This document shows positions 38,301 to 58,558 of a stretch of 64,000 nt of DNA, piece by piece (within the stretch, counting starts at the first letter, position 1; the number at the start of each line of letters is the position of its first letter). The notes under the pieces were generated by a model. That model did no database searches. It saw only the letters and a program-made list of their open reading frames with translations, and was not told the DNA's origin. The stretch lies in the NCBI GenBank assembly GCA_038501785.1, contig JBAMJR010000024.1, positions 2,424,501 through 2,488,500 of the forward strand, given 5' to 3'. This DNA is from Myoxocephalus aenaeus. Taxonomy: Eukaryota; Chordata; Actinopteri; Perciformes; Cottidae. The position numbers and the translations under genes are program-made.

Positions 38301-39160
38301 CCTACAGGCAAGCAGACCATAAGAATGCTGTTGAGGGCAGCAGCATCTGAAGCTGATGCCACAGAGCACTGGGAGGACTGGTTTTAAGGTTGAGATTGTT
38401 ATTTCCTGTACCAAATGCTCAGACCTGGGGACACATTTGATGCCTGTTGAGGATAAAACTGTAAAATTTCAAATGATCGTATTCTAACAGCTGTTATTGA
38501 CGTGTGGAATTAATTAAAATCAGTTCTTAAAAAAAATCAAACATGTCTGCCATCGTTTTATTTTGAAAATAGTCTGTATGTCTTCAGCCAGAGAGCCACT
38601 GTGACTGACCAGATCCACAGAGATGAATTCATTGCATCTTATTTTCAGCTTTGATGTCCATAAATTGTTCGGATCAATCTCCGGTGAAGTAAGCTAGTCT
38701 GATATAAATCAAGTCTTTTGTGAAATTGAGTTGCTAAAAGTCTTCTTGGGGTCTTAATCAAATGTAAGTAGTTTAATTTGGTTGCCTCATTACTTTTGTC
38801 AAGTGGAGTGAAATTAAAAAAAATTGTCTATTTTTACTCCTTTTTGATTAGGCATTATTAAATGCCAAGTTAGCTGTGCTGTCACCTCTCCGTCTGCATC
38901 ACCTGTATGCACAAAGCTGTAAGCGGTTGGTCCTCAGTATTCTCTCAGTAGTATAACTTGTGAAATTAATTCATAATTTTTCAGTTCCAACAATACTGAG
39001 AAATGTTTATATTTTACTCTCGTCTCTAGACCTAAAGCCCAGAGTGAGCCAGCATGCACAAAACCAAGAGCCTGAAACTGCAGCAGTTTAACTGTACCAC
39101 AATGCTTAATATCTGGCTGCTGAATAATTTTTGTTTAATAAAACATGTACATTTATATTT
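35325..39160 (+). other. pias4 3' UTR and downstream region
   Basis: After the TGA there is no further coding exon. Poly(A) signals AATAAA occur at 35485-35490 (giving a short 3' UTR of about 190 bases), 38251-38256 and 39137-39142. Alternative polyadenylation could therefore produce a 3' UTR of up to about 3.8 kb. The signals are seen; which one is used is inference. Confidence 0.5.
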
Positions 39161-39567
39161 TACATATACCACTGTGGTCTCTTTATGGGGAGATAAACAA
39201 CACACTTAAATAGTGTTCTGTATACTGAATGCTAGAGGGATTTGCTAATGATTAGCAACAGTTCAAACACATACAAACTTAATTTTTTTAATACACGGCT
39301 CTAGAATGAAAGCCTGATATAAAGTATTGCATGATTTTATGCTGTAATGGCTGTGGGATTGTGGTCTTATTGGGTGGTTTATTTGAGGTTTTGCAATAGT
39401 CTATTATAGATTTATTATAGGAGCTGAAGTTGAACTTTGCAAACATTTATAAGTAAATAAATAAATACCGCTGCAAATGTTTTACTTAAAAAAGAAATAA
39501 AATACTCAATATTATTTCAATAATACTAATGTATCATTTATTGTAAATCTTCAGTTCCCTCTTCTGA

Positions 39568-39581
39568 CCGCTGGGTGGCAG
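39568..39581 (+). promoter_or_regulatory. Candidate CTCF site between pias4 and map2k2
   Basis: CCGCTGGGTGGCAG matches the CTCF core CCRSYAGGKGGCAS with one mismatch, in plus orientation. It lies in the intergenic gap, about 900 bp before the map2k2 start codon. Binding is inferred. Confidence 0.45.
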
Positions 39582-39760
39582 TGATGCACTACGCAGCTTG
39601 TTTACCAACTGTCATTAAACACGTAAGAAAGTAGCGGCGTAGACAACAAATAGTTAAACTGGACTTTTATCTCATTAAAAACAGCATCCCGGAGACGTTA
39701 TCACAAACTCATCTCCCATGAGATTCCTCCATTCCTCTTATCGACCTGTCGGACGGCCTC

Positions 39761-40455
39761 GGTCTCGCGCTACTTCTATTTGAAGGGCTCTCCCTGTGGG
39801 TGTCACACAGGTCTGATGCTGCTGCTGCAGCTGCTGCTTCCTGTATCGAGGCACCACCACGGAACCAAAGCCCTTTTTTCCGCTTCAGAGCCCCCCGAAC
39901 TGAAACACGTCAGGAATCTGTTGCTCGGACGCAGCCCGTACTGCGGAAGGGAAGCCAACCCGAGTCGGTCTCCCGGTGTTCGCTGCCGGTAAAACCCGCG
40001 GCAGCCACGTTTTCTTGCGTAAAGCTGAGAAACGAAGGGGCTCGCACGAGACGCAGGGCACGGTTTTTTTTTCTTCTTCTTCTCCTGGTGCTAGCTAGTA
40101 GCGGCTAGTAGCAGCTAATAGCTATTGGCAGCAGGTAGACAAACCTAGAAAGAAGGAAGAAAACAAATAGATATGTGTTCACTCCGACAGCTGTAGATGC
40201 ACCGGAAACCCACCTGCCTTTTTAAAGTTCACCTCGGTAGAATACTATTCACTCCAAAAAGTAAGTAAAGTATACCAACTTAACGCTAGCTAACGTTAGC
40301 TAGCTAAGTTACTAGCCACCAAGAGCTGATCCTGTTGCTTTTCTTTTTCCCCACACAGAGTTTTGAACAAGGTAAAAGGGTAGAATAGCAGCTTCTTAGC
40401 TCATTGCCACGTCAGTGCTTTATTGGAGAAAAGTCTTTTCGGGTTATTATTGACA
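39761..40455 (+). promoter_or_regulatory. map2k2 promoter and 5' UTR with one UTR intron
   Basis: The region is GC-rich relative to its flanks. A good donor (AAAAA|GTAAGT) at 40261 and an acceptor (CCACACAG) ending at 40358 define a 98-bp 5' UTR intron. This intron contains GCTAGCTAACGTTAGCTAGC-type words. The second UTR exon then runs 40359-40455 to the start codon. The transcription start is not determined, but is probably within about 39.8-40.1 kb. Confidence 0.5.
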
Positions 40456-47612
<7,157 letters not shown>

Positions 47613-49345
47613 ACAGGCCCCAACTGCCCTGCCACACACCTGGGTCTTGCTTGCATACACATATATAAATACTACACGTACACAAGCCATCACACACATT
47701 GGCACTTTTTTTTTCTTCCATGTTGCTCTTGGGTACGGTATTGCCCAGCCCATTTATTTCTTCACCAGCAGCAGAGCCCTCTGAGTCATTGTACAGTAAG
47801 ACCACAGCTTCACCATGCCAGTGTCAAGAGTAGCCACAGCTCACTTTTCCACACTGCTACAGAGGATGTAAAGCACTGAAGGGCTGCTAGTGTGTCGGCT
47901 GAATTTGAATTGAATGACAAACTTCTTTTGTATTGTTGATTGACGATTATACAAATATTCTGTATTAATCTTTTGTATGGCAACAGTTGATGGCTTGTGG
48001 GACTTGTATTTTAATAAATTACCTGCTGTAGAGATTTCCACACGGAGAAATACAAACTCGTCACCTAATGCAAATTCTAAATTGTTTTTTTTATTGAAGG
48101 TGAATGCAGATATTTTGATTTCAAGTTCCTTTTGTCAAACTTTTTTTATGCATAAATGTTCTCAGCAGAGACCTTGCAATTGCCTCCAATGTAATAGTTA
48201 CATTTGTTAGTGCAGGATAAATAAGCATATATATATATATATGGAGTCATTGTCACTATTTGGTAAATGAGAGAACAATGTCACAAACCAAAGAGTACTC
48301 ATGACTAAAAGTTTTTCAACGCCTGAGAAATTTTGTTTCGTATGCAAATTCATAAACAGTATATCAGTGTATTTAAAATGTTTAGGTTCTTTCATTCAGT
48401 GATCTGCACTGTCGACATTGTTTCCTCCATATAGATTTCAATGTGCATCCATCCCACACTGTCTCTCACATGGGAGGAGACATATGCTGTGGAGGCCTGG
48501 TAAATGCCATTATTGCCATTGAGAAAACAAAGATCAAAATGTATTCATGGGGTGATATGGCATGGTTTATTATCTAATACTGTATGTGTATTTTATTTCC
48601 CAAGATCATGATGGGGATGTTTTGCCGGTGTTTTAGCAAAAGCCTAAATCGCTGCAATGTCGATATGAAATTCCAATCGCATTGACTGATTTAAGTATTT
48701 TTCTTTTTCTCTTTGTTGTTGGTCTGTACTCCCCTTTACCCCCCCCCCCCCCCCCCCCCCCCCCCCCGAAGTGTATTTGGTTATGTTTTCACTGTACTGC
48801 TTCGTGTGGCACTCCAAGCTTTCTCTTGGGACATAAACAGCCGAGGGGCGTGCTTTTGGAAAAGACTTGGGTTGAAGTACATTTGACAACATTTTCCCTG
48901 TGATTCAACCCAATTAATTGTGGTTAAAACAAAAAATACAACCCAACATTGAATGAGACTTTCAATGTTTCAAGTAGTACAAATGGTTTGACTGAACATT
49001 TTCACCCAGGTCAGTGTTGGTCACATGGTGGTGGTGGTGGTGTTACTTGCTAGCCTGCCGTCTTGCTAGAGCTCTTGTATTCTCTCTGCTTATGGCTGCC
49101 CTTTCTTATTCCCCCCACCCCTCCCAAAATGTGCATTTGTTCAGAGCAAAATGAATGCATTGTCACTTGTATGTGTACAAAGCTATATACAAAAAATACA
49201 GGAGTACTATTTTGCAGTCTTAATATACACATTTTTGATTTATGTAAATGACAAGGGAGAAGAGTCATTTTATTATAATATAAAAATGTGTTGGATATGG
49301 TTATAATGTATAAAAAAGATTAAAATAAAACTTATTTGTCAATGT
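47613..49345 (+). other. map2k2 3' UTR
   Basis: There is no coding sequence after the TGA. AATAAA occurs at 48013-48018 and 49324-49329, allowing 3' UTRs of about 0.4 or 1.7 kb. A 29-base C run lies within the longer form at 48739-48767. Confidence 0.55.
48739..48767. repeat. C29 homopolymer
   Basis: Twenty-nine consecutive C on the plus strand, within the long form of the map2k2 3' UTR. The exact length is likely unstable and uncertain in assembly. Confidence 0.95.
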
Positions 49346-49702
49346 ACTGTAAGGTGTTATTTAATGATGGCAGCCATTGCTATTTATTATGTCATTGCTA
49401 TACGTCTATGTCTCTAACAGACTTACCAGAAATTGTTTGGTTTTAACCATAAAGATGACAGTCAAGAAACAAATGTATTCAATTTGTTTTACACCTTTTT
49501 TAGAGTAGCTGCCATTCGGGAATTGTTCTGGAATGTTTTACTTAATTCATGATTATAAGTTCATATGGTTGTCAGGGCCCTAGCTAACACAGAGAACACT
49601 GAGGTTATATCCTTGATATTTTTCTAGGACTTTTTGAATAACAAACAAATATTTACTATTACAACTTTATTCAGTGGTTTTTTTAAAAGTTTTACCAGCA
49701 TG

Positions 49703-49706
<4 letters not shown>

Positions 49707-49738
<32 letters not shown>
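49707..49738. repeat. (TA)n microsatellite
   Basis: About 16 TA units. Confidence 0.95.
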
Positions 49739-49741
<3 letters not shown>

Positions 49742-49875
49742 TGATGGGTACTCGATTTATTGTTGTTTTTTCCAGACATTTTAATATTCAGACTCACTGT
49801 AATGTGGATAGATTATTGAATGGGCCTACAGGGCACAGGCTCCCCCAGCCTTCACTCAACGAGACACATACCACC

Positions 49876-50000
49876 AAAAAACAACTACAAAGAGACTACA
49901 AACAGATGCAAAACAGTGACAAAAACAACATGAACAACTTTAAAACGGGGCAAAACAATCACAGAGATCCAAAACATCTACAAAGAGACATACTGTGTAC
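49876..50000. repeat. Degenerate ACAAAGAGAC-type tandem repeat
   Basis: Imperfect copies of AACTACAAAGAGACTACAAA and relatives follow one another. This A-rich, roughly 20-bp pattern is common in teleost intergenic DNA. It is too diverged for exact unit boundaries. Confidence 0.5.
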
Positions 50001-51719
50001 ACATAAACACCAAAAAAAACTTAAAAGTGCCCATTGTCTCATAATCATTCATAGCAACCTGGATGACCTTGATATTTCCCAGCATGCCCTTTTTTACCCA
50101 GCTCTCGTTTTACCGTTGACGAGTCGATACTCGTTTCTGATTGGCTGACAGGTGTCCGCTAAATTCACATCAAAACAATGAACCGTCAACAAACTAGCTG
50201 CAGTTTGGGAGATGGATTACCACCGTTTCGAACTTTAAACTTGGTAAGTGTTCATTTTAATACTTCTTCTACATATTTATAAAATCATAAGGATCACATT
50301 TTTACTTTAGCGCCAGTTCAACGTCGAACGGCTAACTAGCTAACATATTGGTAGTGTTAGCTGGCTAGCTAGCTTATGTGAGGAAAGAATGTTAAAGTTA
50401 AAGTCAACTACAAAAAGTAACTGAACTTTAATCTCGACATTACACCTAAAGAATCCAGGAATTGTTAACTGCCTTTTAGTTTTTTGCCTAGGTTTAATTT
50501 AAAAACAGCAGTGATGAACACATATTTGATGTGGGGCGTCTGGACCAGTTCATATTACACTGAGGCGACAGTGCCATAACATCATCTCAGCCACGGGCTC
50601 CATGGATGTATAAAGAGGGCTCAACTAATTTTGACTGTAATTAGGCCAACACTGAATAGAAGGCAAGTTGTGTAAATATTATGTATTTATGTGACGGCCT
50701 ATCCTGCAGGTTTTCATTCCACTTAGACTGCAACTTATCCACCTGCATCCTCTTCACTTAGCCTCGCAAATTATAGCAAAGGATGGCACCATACGTCCAA
50801 CTGCAATTCATGTGTGTTTGTGAAGTTTGAAAGCTGCCATTTCCCTGTGCTTAAGCAGAGACGGGGCTTAACAGTGCCCTCTAGGCAGAGGGTGTGTCAC
50901 TACCTCGCCCTGCCAAATAGCCCCTTGACTCCCCTTGATGGTTGCCTGTGTAGTGCCAAGCCAGTGTCGAGCCCTGCTGCACTGTGGGACGCGGCTCCTG
51001 TGAGACTGAAGCGGGCAACAGTTTACATTGTGAAAGGTATGTTTTCAATAGTTTGTGCATGAAATAAGTGCCTTAACGGTGCTTTCAGAGGTGTGTCGGG
51101 ATGATTTAATGGTGCATAAGAATCATCGAATACATCTTGTGCTCCATCCCATTCCGTGGTACAATGGCTGGCTTGCACTCACTGAGGGGGCGTGCAGGGT
51201 GGGCGGTTTCAAGTGGCGCAACATCAAGTGCAATAGCTTTAAATTCACACATGGGATCTTGCCATTTCCCACTGTGGAATAAGACATTTTTCAACTTAGT
51301 AATGTCTACTCTGATGCCTCACCTGTTGGAGCTTGGCAGGTATTATGTACAGAGACCGGGCCGAGCCAGAAAGTGTATCAAGGGGGTTGCTGGCAGCCCC
51401 TACTGTATGTGCTGGAATGTGCCATGGCTTGCTATTGGGGTGGGACACCATGACCTCAGGCAATAGAAAGGGTGGGTGCGACTCGACTTGCATAGAAAAG
51501 GAAAGGAGCAGTGAGAGATGAGGTGGGTGAGAATTGACAAGAGTTACAGTTCATTTACCCGTAAACCAAACCTCTGAGTGTCCACAGATGGAAACATTGG
51601 CTGACATTCACGGTAAAACCACAGGGCGGGAAGGCATGGGTTAATGATTTCTGTCATCTCTAAATGAGTTTAAGACTTTCACAACTGTCCACTTTTGAGC
51701 GCAAATACATTTCCACTTT

Positions 51720-51981
51720 ACTTGTGTTTCACAGAGGGAAGAAGGATAGGAGACAGAGGGGGAATGCTGTTTCTTTAAGAGAGAGGGAGTGAGAGTGAGT
51801 GAGAGAGAGAGAGAGAAAGGGAGGGACCTCTTTGCCCTCCAGAAACCAGGAAGGGAATTGAGTTGATCTGCTGCTGCTTGGTTAGCGCATACGGGGCTTT
51901 AAGCTGCACAACAGTGAGAGGGAGAGGAGGAGAGGAGAGGGCTGAGCTAACCCACAACAAGCTTCACCACGGCCATCGCAG
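51720..51981 (+). promoter_or_regulatory. Candidate zbtb7a first (non-coding) exon and promoter
   Basis: A GA-rich stretch ends in CCATCGCAG|GTGAGC, a strong 5' splice site at 51981/51982. No open reading frame with a homologue crosses it. The next strong plus-strand acceptor feeding a coding exon is at 61645/61646, just upstream of the zbtb7a ATG. An upstream non-coding exon fits the known zbtb7a gene layout in vertebrates. The assignment is inference from position and splice-site quality. Confidence 0.4.
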
Positions 51982-53287
51982 GTGAGCTAAAGGCACCCTG
52001 CCATCCCCCCCCGCTGTCTGCCCTGGGCCTGACGACCAGAGGGGAGCAGGGCAGAGGAGGAGAGGAGAGAAGGAGGAATGAGGGAGGGGGACAGAAAGGA
52101 GAGCAGGGTGGGGGGGTTGGCCGGAGAGGAGAGGAGAGGAGAGGTGGGTCGCAGCAGTAGTCCCTAGTCAAGGTTCCTCTTTTTTAATCCTCCTAAAGTA
52201 CTTCCTCTGTACTGCTCTTTACCTCTGGGTAATCTTGAGATAAAGTTTATAGGATGTGTTCAAGGCATTAACTTTTCAGGCAGGTGGAAACACTTAAAGG
52301 AGGAGGGGGAAGGGGGTGGGGGGTGCTCTCTCGGGTTGGGGGGGGGGGGCACTGAACGAGGGGAAGGAGTAACAGAAAATAATTGTATTGGACAAGGTAT
52401 AAGCAATAGCAACAACTTTTCGAGACAGTGGCGATTGAAAGGCTCAGTGCGGGGCAAGTTGTGTGTTGTGTGCGCAGGGCATGTTGTAGTGGCACTAGAC
52501 TGTTTGCAATAGTCATAATTTAGGTCAGGAGTTTTAAGTGTGTCTGACATGTGTGAGCCAATGAAAGAATCCACCGCTGGTGTTACTATACTGACAGTTG
52601 AGGCTGAAATGTCTTTCTTTTTTTCATACGAAGCTCGGCCCTGTTTGATGGCTGGTCTGTACTTTAATACCTGGCAGCCTGCTAGCAACATACTGTAGTG
52701 TATAATTCAGCCCTGAGTGCTTACGTTAGAGCAGGCTTGGAGATAGTGGGGGTGGCGAGGGCAGAGAGAGCTGGGACTCGTAGTCCACAGCAGGGGCTGC
52801 AAAGCAAGTCAAATTGGGTTTCAGAACTCCATATCCCAGAGTGCCTTGCCCGTGGCCATCCAGGAAAGGGAACAACTGCCAGCCTATCCCAACAAGGAGG
52901 TGTGGTGAGTGAGCAGCTGTCAAACCAATGAGAGCAGGGGATGCGGAGCTGAGTTGTGGGCTAAAACCGGAGGGGGGGTGGCGGCAGCGGTGGTGGTGCT
53001 TTGGGGTGGGGGGTGAGGTGTCTGTTTGTGTGGGATCAGGCAAGGGCTTGCCTGTATGACTAGGGCAACTCGCAAGTTTCCTGTCTGGTAAAGCGTGAGC
53101 CCTGCCCAGAGACGGAGGCAGCAGAGCTGGCCGGCAGGCAGGCAGGGGAGGCAAGTAGGGCCCAGGAAACATTTTCTGCCTATTTGGTAAGCACTCCAAA
53201 GACACACATAGACACGCACACGCATACACACACTATATAGACTGGGACTGAGAGGAGAAGAGAGGCGAGCAGAGGAAATAAATACCA

Positions 53288-53290
<3 letters not shown>

Positions 53291-53344
<54 letters not shown>
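53291..53344. repeat. (TG)n microsatellite
   Basis: About 27 TG units. Confidence 0.98.
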
Positions 53345-53346
<2 letters not shown>

Positions 53347-55407
53347 GGAGAGCGAGAGAGATGGGGCTTGATGGAGTTCAGAGTTCTTGACCCACTTGCA
53401 AATAAAGGAGGGAATGGCAAATAGGTCAGTGCTGAGTGTAAGGTGCTGCACAGAACACTGCTCAGAAATAGTTTGTGTTGCAAAGTTGTCCTCGTCAGGC
53501 TAACTTTGGTTGTGCATCAGTGTTGTTTCCATCTTGAGACACAATATTAATGCTTTTGTCTACTGCTGTGATTAAATGGCACTGCTGCTGTTATTAGTTA
53601 GTGTAAAGATGAAGACAGTTGCACATCCTGTGCTGCTGCTTCTTTAGGGGGTGTTAAAGTAATTCCACTAAAAATCCAATGTTTGCGAGAGCTGTGGCAG
53701 AGCGATCGTGTTGATGGCTGACAGAGTACAGGTGAGGTGTTTAGTCATAGTTTATTTGAGAAACCTCAGACATCTCTTCTTGCTGAGGGGGAAGAATATA
53801 TTTCACATCTTTTGACGACTGGTAGGTTACGCTCCATCCATGCAATATTATAATAAAACGTAAGCGCTGGTATCTATGCTGGAGAACTTGCTGATTGACC
53901 ATGGTGCTAGGCGCTGAGAAACATTTAAATCAATCTCATGACGTGTTCCTCCCTGTCCACTCAACCCCTTTCCTTACCATCTTGTTAAAAGCAGATTCTA
54001 ATCTCGCCCGTCCTGTCGCGCTTGCTCGTGGTTGAAAGACTTCACAGGAGCCCTGACTGCCTTGCTCAATTACCAGATGCATATTTTTTTGGCTTTCACA
54101 TACTTGTTCAACCCGTTTTTTTTTAAACGTGTGGGCACGGAGAGGGTACAAGTGCACGGTACATGAAGACGCCCAAATGCTGGGAAAGTGTTAGGAATGC
54201 TTCTAAGAAGACGGGAGCAGAAAGGTTGGCATTTTTTTTAAATTTGATTCAATGTCACAGACAATAGTAGTCGCAGTGGCGTTACTTAAGTCCTGATTCT
54301 ACCCTCTACACTACTTTCTAGCTGCCACCATGGAAGATTAGTATAGTAGGCTCAAGGAAATTCCAGCAAGAGGTTAAACTAGGACGCCATATGTGTTTGT
54401 GTGTGTGAGTGTGTGCTTGTGTGTGTGCATGCATGCATGGATGCGTGTGTGTGTCTGTGTTACCAACAATAGACTCCAGGGGAATTGCAGGGGACTTCAG
54501 TGGCTGTGGGCTGGTCCAAGACACCACCCATCAATTTGGCGGTGAGGCTGAATACAGTTTGATATTCCTGTATGTTTGTGCCTCCACCACTATGGCCTGA
54601 AACTAGCAGGTTCAGGCAGACTGAGAGGACAGGTTGCGTGATGTCGCCGTGGCAGTTTGATGCTTTATTTTAGAGTGAAATGTTGGCTGTATACAATGCA
54701 AAACATGTAACGGTCATTACGTCGGTTCAAAGTTTTGTTTATATGGTTAAATTATGTATTGGGGCCCATATGGTGGAATCAAAACTTAAGTTGTTTTGTA
54801 CTTCATACCAAACAACATCATTTCCGTGCCGCTGTTCTTCTCTCTCTATATGTTCGGTTGTAAAAGTTGAAACATTTTGAATACTTTCATCTGCCTCTTC
54901 CTTGTTGAAAGCAGCTTCACTTCCCCCTAATGTTTGGTTCCCCTGGTCAGCTGCTCAGTGTACCACAGCTTCCAGCCTGGCTAGGCAGACAGACAGACCC
55001 CTCTCTGTTGTTTTTCTGTTGTTGTGCTGAAGTCTAGGGGGAGTAAAGGGGCTTCTTCTGTTCTCTTCTGGGACATTTATTATGGAGAGGCTAACACAAC
55101 CTGATCAAATTAGAGTGTGAGAAGAAGAGGCTGGGATGTTTTTCAGATCGGGGGTAAAGCTAGACTTGGATTTTGATACTTTTGGAGTTAGATGGTGTCT
55201 TCTGGGACACCAATACACTGTAAAGAAAAAACATGAATTAGTTTAAAGCAGTATAACCAGAACCTCCTTTTTAATTAGTCCGGAAAGCCAACTGATCAGG
55301 AAGAGGATATGGGACCAATCTGACACTTTCTGCATGTTGATTTAGTGAACCGGTTTAGGATGAAGACGGGTGCGTTGCATTGAAGGACGCCTCGACACAT
55401 GAAGGGA

Positions 55408-55424
55408 GGGGGGGGGGGGGGGGG
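55408..55424. repeat. G17 homopolymer
   Basis: Seventeen consecutive G, preceded by GGGA. Confidence 0.93.
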
Positions 55425-58400
55425 AGTGGGTCTGCAATGCTTTGCCTTCTCAGCAGTGTAAAGGGGAAGTGGGTGCTGTGGTGGGTACAGTGCAGAGTCT
55501 GAGACAGAGATGGAGCAATGATGAGATGAGAGCGACAGATGAGAGAGAGAGAGAGATAGAGAGGGTCAGACAGTAGGGACAGAGAGAGAGAACGCAAGCA
55601 AGCAGAGAGCTGGTCATCTGATAACAGAGCGGGTTCTGTTACACGCCTGTCACAGACTCACAGGAAGTTCTCTGCTGCGCATGCACAAAGCGGCGCAGGG
55701 CACGACGGGCCTGCCGACTGACCAACCGGCCCGCTTGAGTTGACGCTGTGTTGGGTTGTAAAGCGCTGCTTCTGAAGCCATGTGTTAGATTTTTGTTGCA
55801 CTTCCTGGTTGGCAGCATGGCCGTGTCAGAGCATGTTACTCAAGCTGAAAGGAACTCCGTGGCTGTGGTTTTGTTACACTGCCGCTTGTGAAAGGCTACT
55901 ATCCCAGGACGTGTCATAAGGACTCGTGACTTCACAATGAAAAGACAATGTTTGAACTGGCATGAACCTGGAAAGTGTTGAAGTTTTATTGACTAAATTA
56001 TAATATGATATAATAATATTTGCTTAATAAAAACTGACATTAGGAAATGAATGAATCCAGTAAAGTTTTTGGATTGTTGATTGTTGTGTTTCTCTGTGTG
56101 GAGTGACCACAAAAATAGAAACACCTGCACAATAACAGACAAAATCCTAAAGTTGTTTATATGTTGTCTCAACTCTATTGTATTTTTTTCATGGAGTAGC
56201 ATTGAACTACATTGTATTATCACGTATATTATTTCTGATATTTTGTCTGCGTCATTACAGTATAATGCAATCCAACACTACAAACTAGACTCAAAAATGA
56301 CCAGAGATTTTATTCACCATATTTCTGTTATTGTGTCAAAACTAAGTTTTGTAAAAGTAGTAAGTCCCAGCTGTTGCACTGCATTGAATTAAAGTGTGTT
56401 TTTTTATTTGCTGGCCTGTGCCTATACAGTTGGTCTCACACAAATACTGACACATTTAGAACAGTGTGAGCGTTTCCACGAGTCATTAGCAGCAGCTACA
56501 GGTTTCATTTTTCTACTTTCTTTGCTATCTGGCAGCGCACACGTACACCTTTTTATAACATCATAAAACCCCCTGCTAGCTTCCTCACGTTCAACTTTGC
56601 CCAACTTGTGGGTGGTGACCTTCCCTCGTATGGAAGCAGGTTACACCAGGTAACATAATGAGATTTCTTTGAGTTTATCATTGACATCTGAGCCGGATTC
56701 CTATGCCACCATACTGTACACTCAGGAGTTATGATCGAGCTTGTGAGTTTTAACGCCCTGCCTCGCCCACTACCTTTTCACTGGTGTGTCTGTGTTGTGG
56801 CTCCACTTCCTGGTTAGTTTTCTAGTAAAAGCTGCCAGGTCTAGACCAGCCCATGCAACGCCAGTTTTATCAGTCACTTGCCCTCTTCCTGCTTCTCTTC
56901 CAATATGACCAATCAGGTTTCCTTCCACCACTGGCACCAGCGAGTCCTTTGGCTCTGGCACTTGCTCAAAAGCCACTCTTCCAAGGAACTGCCACCCCCT
57001 CCCAATTCCCATTATCTAGCATTATCTTGGTCCGACCTTGAACCGTCTTGACCCGAGTAGGTGATTCCCTCGCAGCGGGGCGGGGTAGGCAGGTTTTGTT
57101 GCCTTCGAGGCCAGTTGAAATAGTCTGTGATAAACGAAGGATCAGGCTCAATTCTTCAACTTCTTGTTTAATGTTCAGAAGTTTTCAGTCCAGACTTTGC
57201 CTCTGTATTTTGGTTGCACTCTAACCTTAATTCAAACACTTGCATGCATTAAGTTTACGCCTGAGTGAAATTGGGAGTATCCTGATAGAGTTGTTCTCTT
57301 GTAAAAGCATTAAGCTAATAACAATTCACACGGTGTTATAAAATGAATAAACTGCGCTATAGTAGTTTAGTACAAAAAGGGGGCCCATCTGTGCTCATCA
57401 GCATTTAAGGTTTATGGGATCAATGATTCAGTTATGTTGGCTTTGATTGCTCCCGCTAAAAGTTTTGTTTCTCAGTAGTTAGGAATTGTGTATTTTTTTT
57501 TTTTTATGAGCCAATCACTTTTTGCAACTGAAAATGTTGAATAAAAAGAGACCAAAGGGAGGATATTTGCTTTCCAATTCAGTAGGGTTAAATCAAAAGG
57601 TTCTCCGAAATGAAAATATTGCAGTATCCATTAAAATAACTGATGTTACTTTTTGTGTATACGTCTGATAGTACTTATCTTTACTTTTTGCTTTTTGAGA
57701 CCCTAAAAAGTGGCAGTTAGGTATTTCTTTTTTGTCTATCAAGGAAACATCTGAGGTTACACAGGGTTAACAGTTTGTTCCTTTTGTATTTAGGAATGAC
57801 TGGTATGAGTCAGCCAAAGACAGAGATACTTTGAGAGTGGAAATTCTGCAGTCCTTTTTAGATGATACATCTCGGGCTTGATAAAAAACACTTTCACTAA
57901 CTGCTACAACAGCCTGATGTCAATGTGTTTGTCAGTGAATGTCGAGACAATTGGGTGTGACTGCCTTGGCATGGATAGTGAGGACACACACGGCACAGTC
58001 ATCTGAAGTAACAGTAAAACGGAAACTGGTTTACAGGAGACCGGTGTGGTTTGTTTTGTTCCTGAAGTGTAACTTCGACATTGGTCCTTGCCGTGTGTAC
58101 AGATGTATGGGAGGGGGGGTAGAGGGACATTGCGTGTGAGATGAAGGTGATGAGGGCGGAGATGGGTTGGTCCTGTGTTAAAGCAGTTGTTTGACTTGCA
58201 AAGCAGGCCTGGGTGTTCTTCCAGTGGGCATTGAGAGAAGGCCCTTCCCTGGAAGTGGAACACCGGGGACTCGCTGCTGCACCGCTCTGTGCCGGGTTGC
58301 GGGCCTTGTCACCCACAGGCATGAATTAGTGATAAGGAATGTTTCAAGCCACGAAGAGGTGTCGGGATCAGGTTTGTTGCACTGTGTTTCCTCTTTCTTA

Positions 58401-58499
58401 GTGCTCTTTGCGAGGGTCATTCGGGGACAGGCGGCTCCTGCATGCAGAGTAGTCCCTCCATGCGTCGTTGGCACCGAGTCCCATTCGTGCGCGTGTGTT

Positions 58500-58503
<4 letters not shown>

Positions 58504-58554
<51 letters not shown>
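58504..58554. repeat. (TG)n microsatellite
   Basis: About 25 TG units. Confidence 0.98.

Positions 58555-58558
<4 letters not shown>

Larger units (their letters stand above)
49346..51719. other. Intergenic region map2k2-zbtb7a
   Basis: No gene could be supported. It contains a (TA)n run at 49707-49738 and a degenerate ACAAAGAGAC-type repeat at about 49876-50000. A promoter-like block with an inverted CCAAT box (ATTGG near 50139), a short open exon-like segment ending at a good donor (50243|GTAAGT), and GCTAGC-rich DNA at 50330-50375 follow. Confidence 0.5.

Noticed and set aside
52726..53483. Long minus-strand proline/serine-rich frames
   Set aside because: They derive from GGGTGG-rich and TG-repeat plus-strand DNA; no domain.
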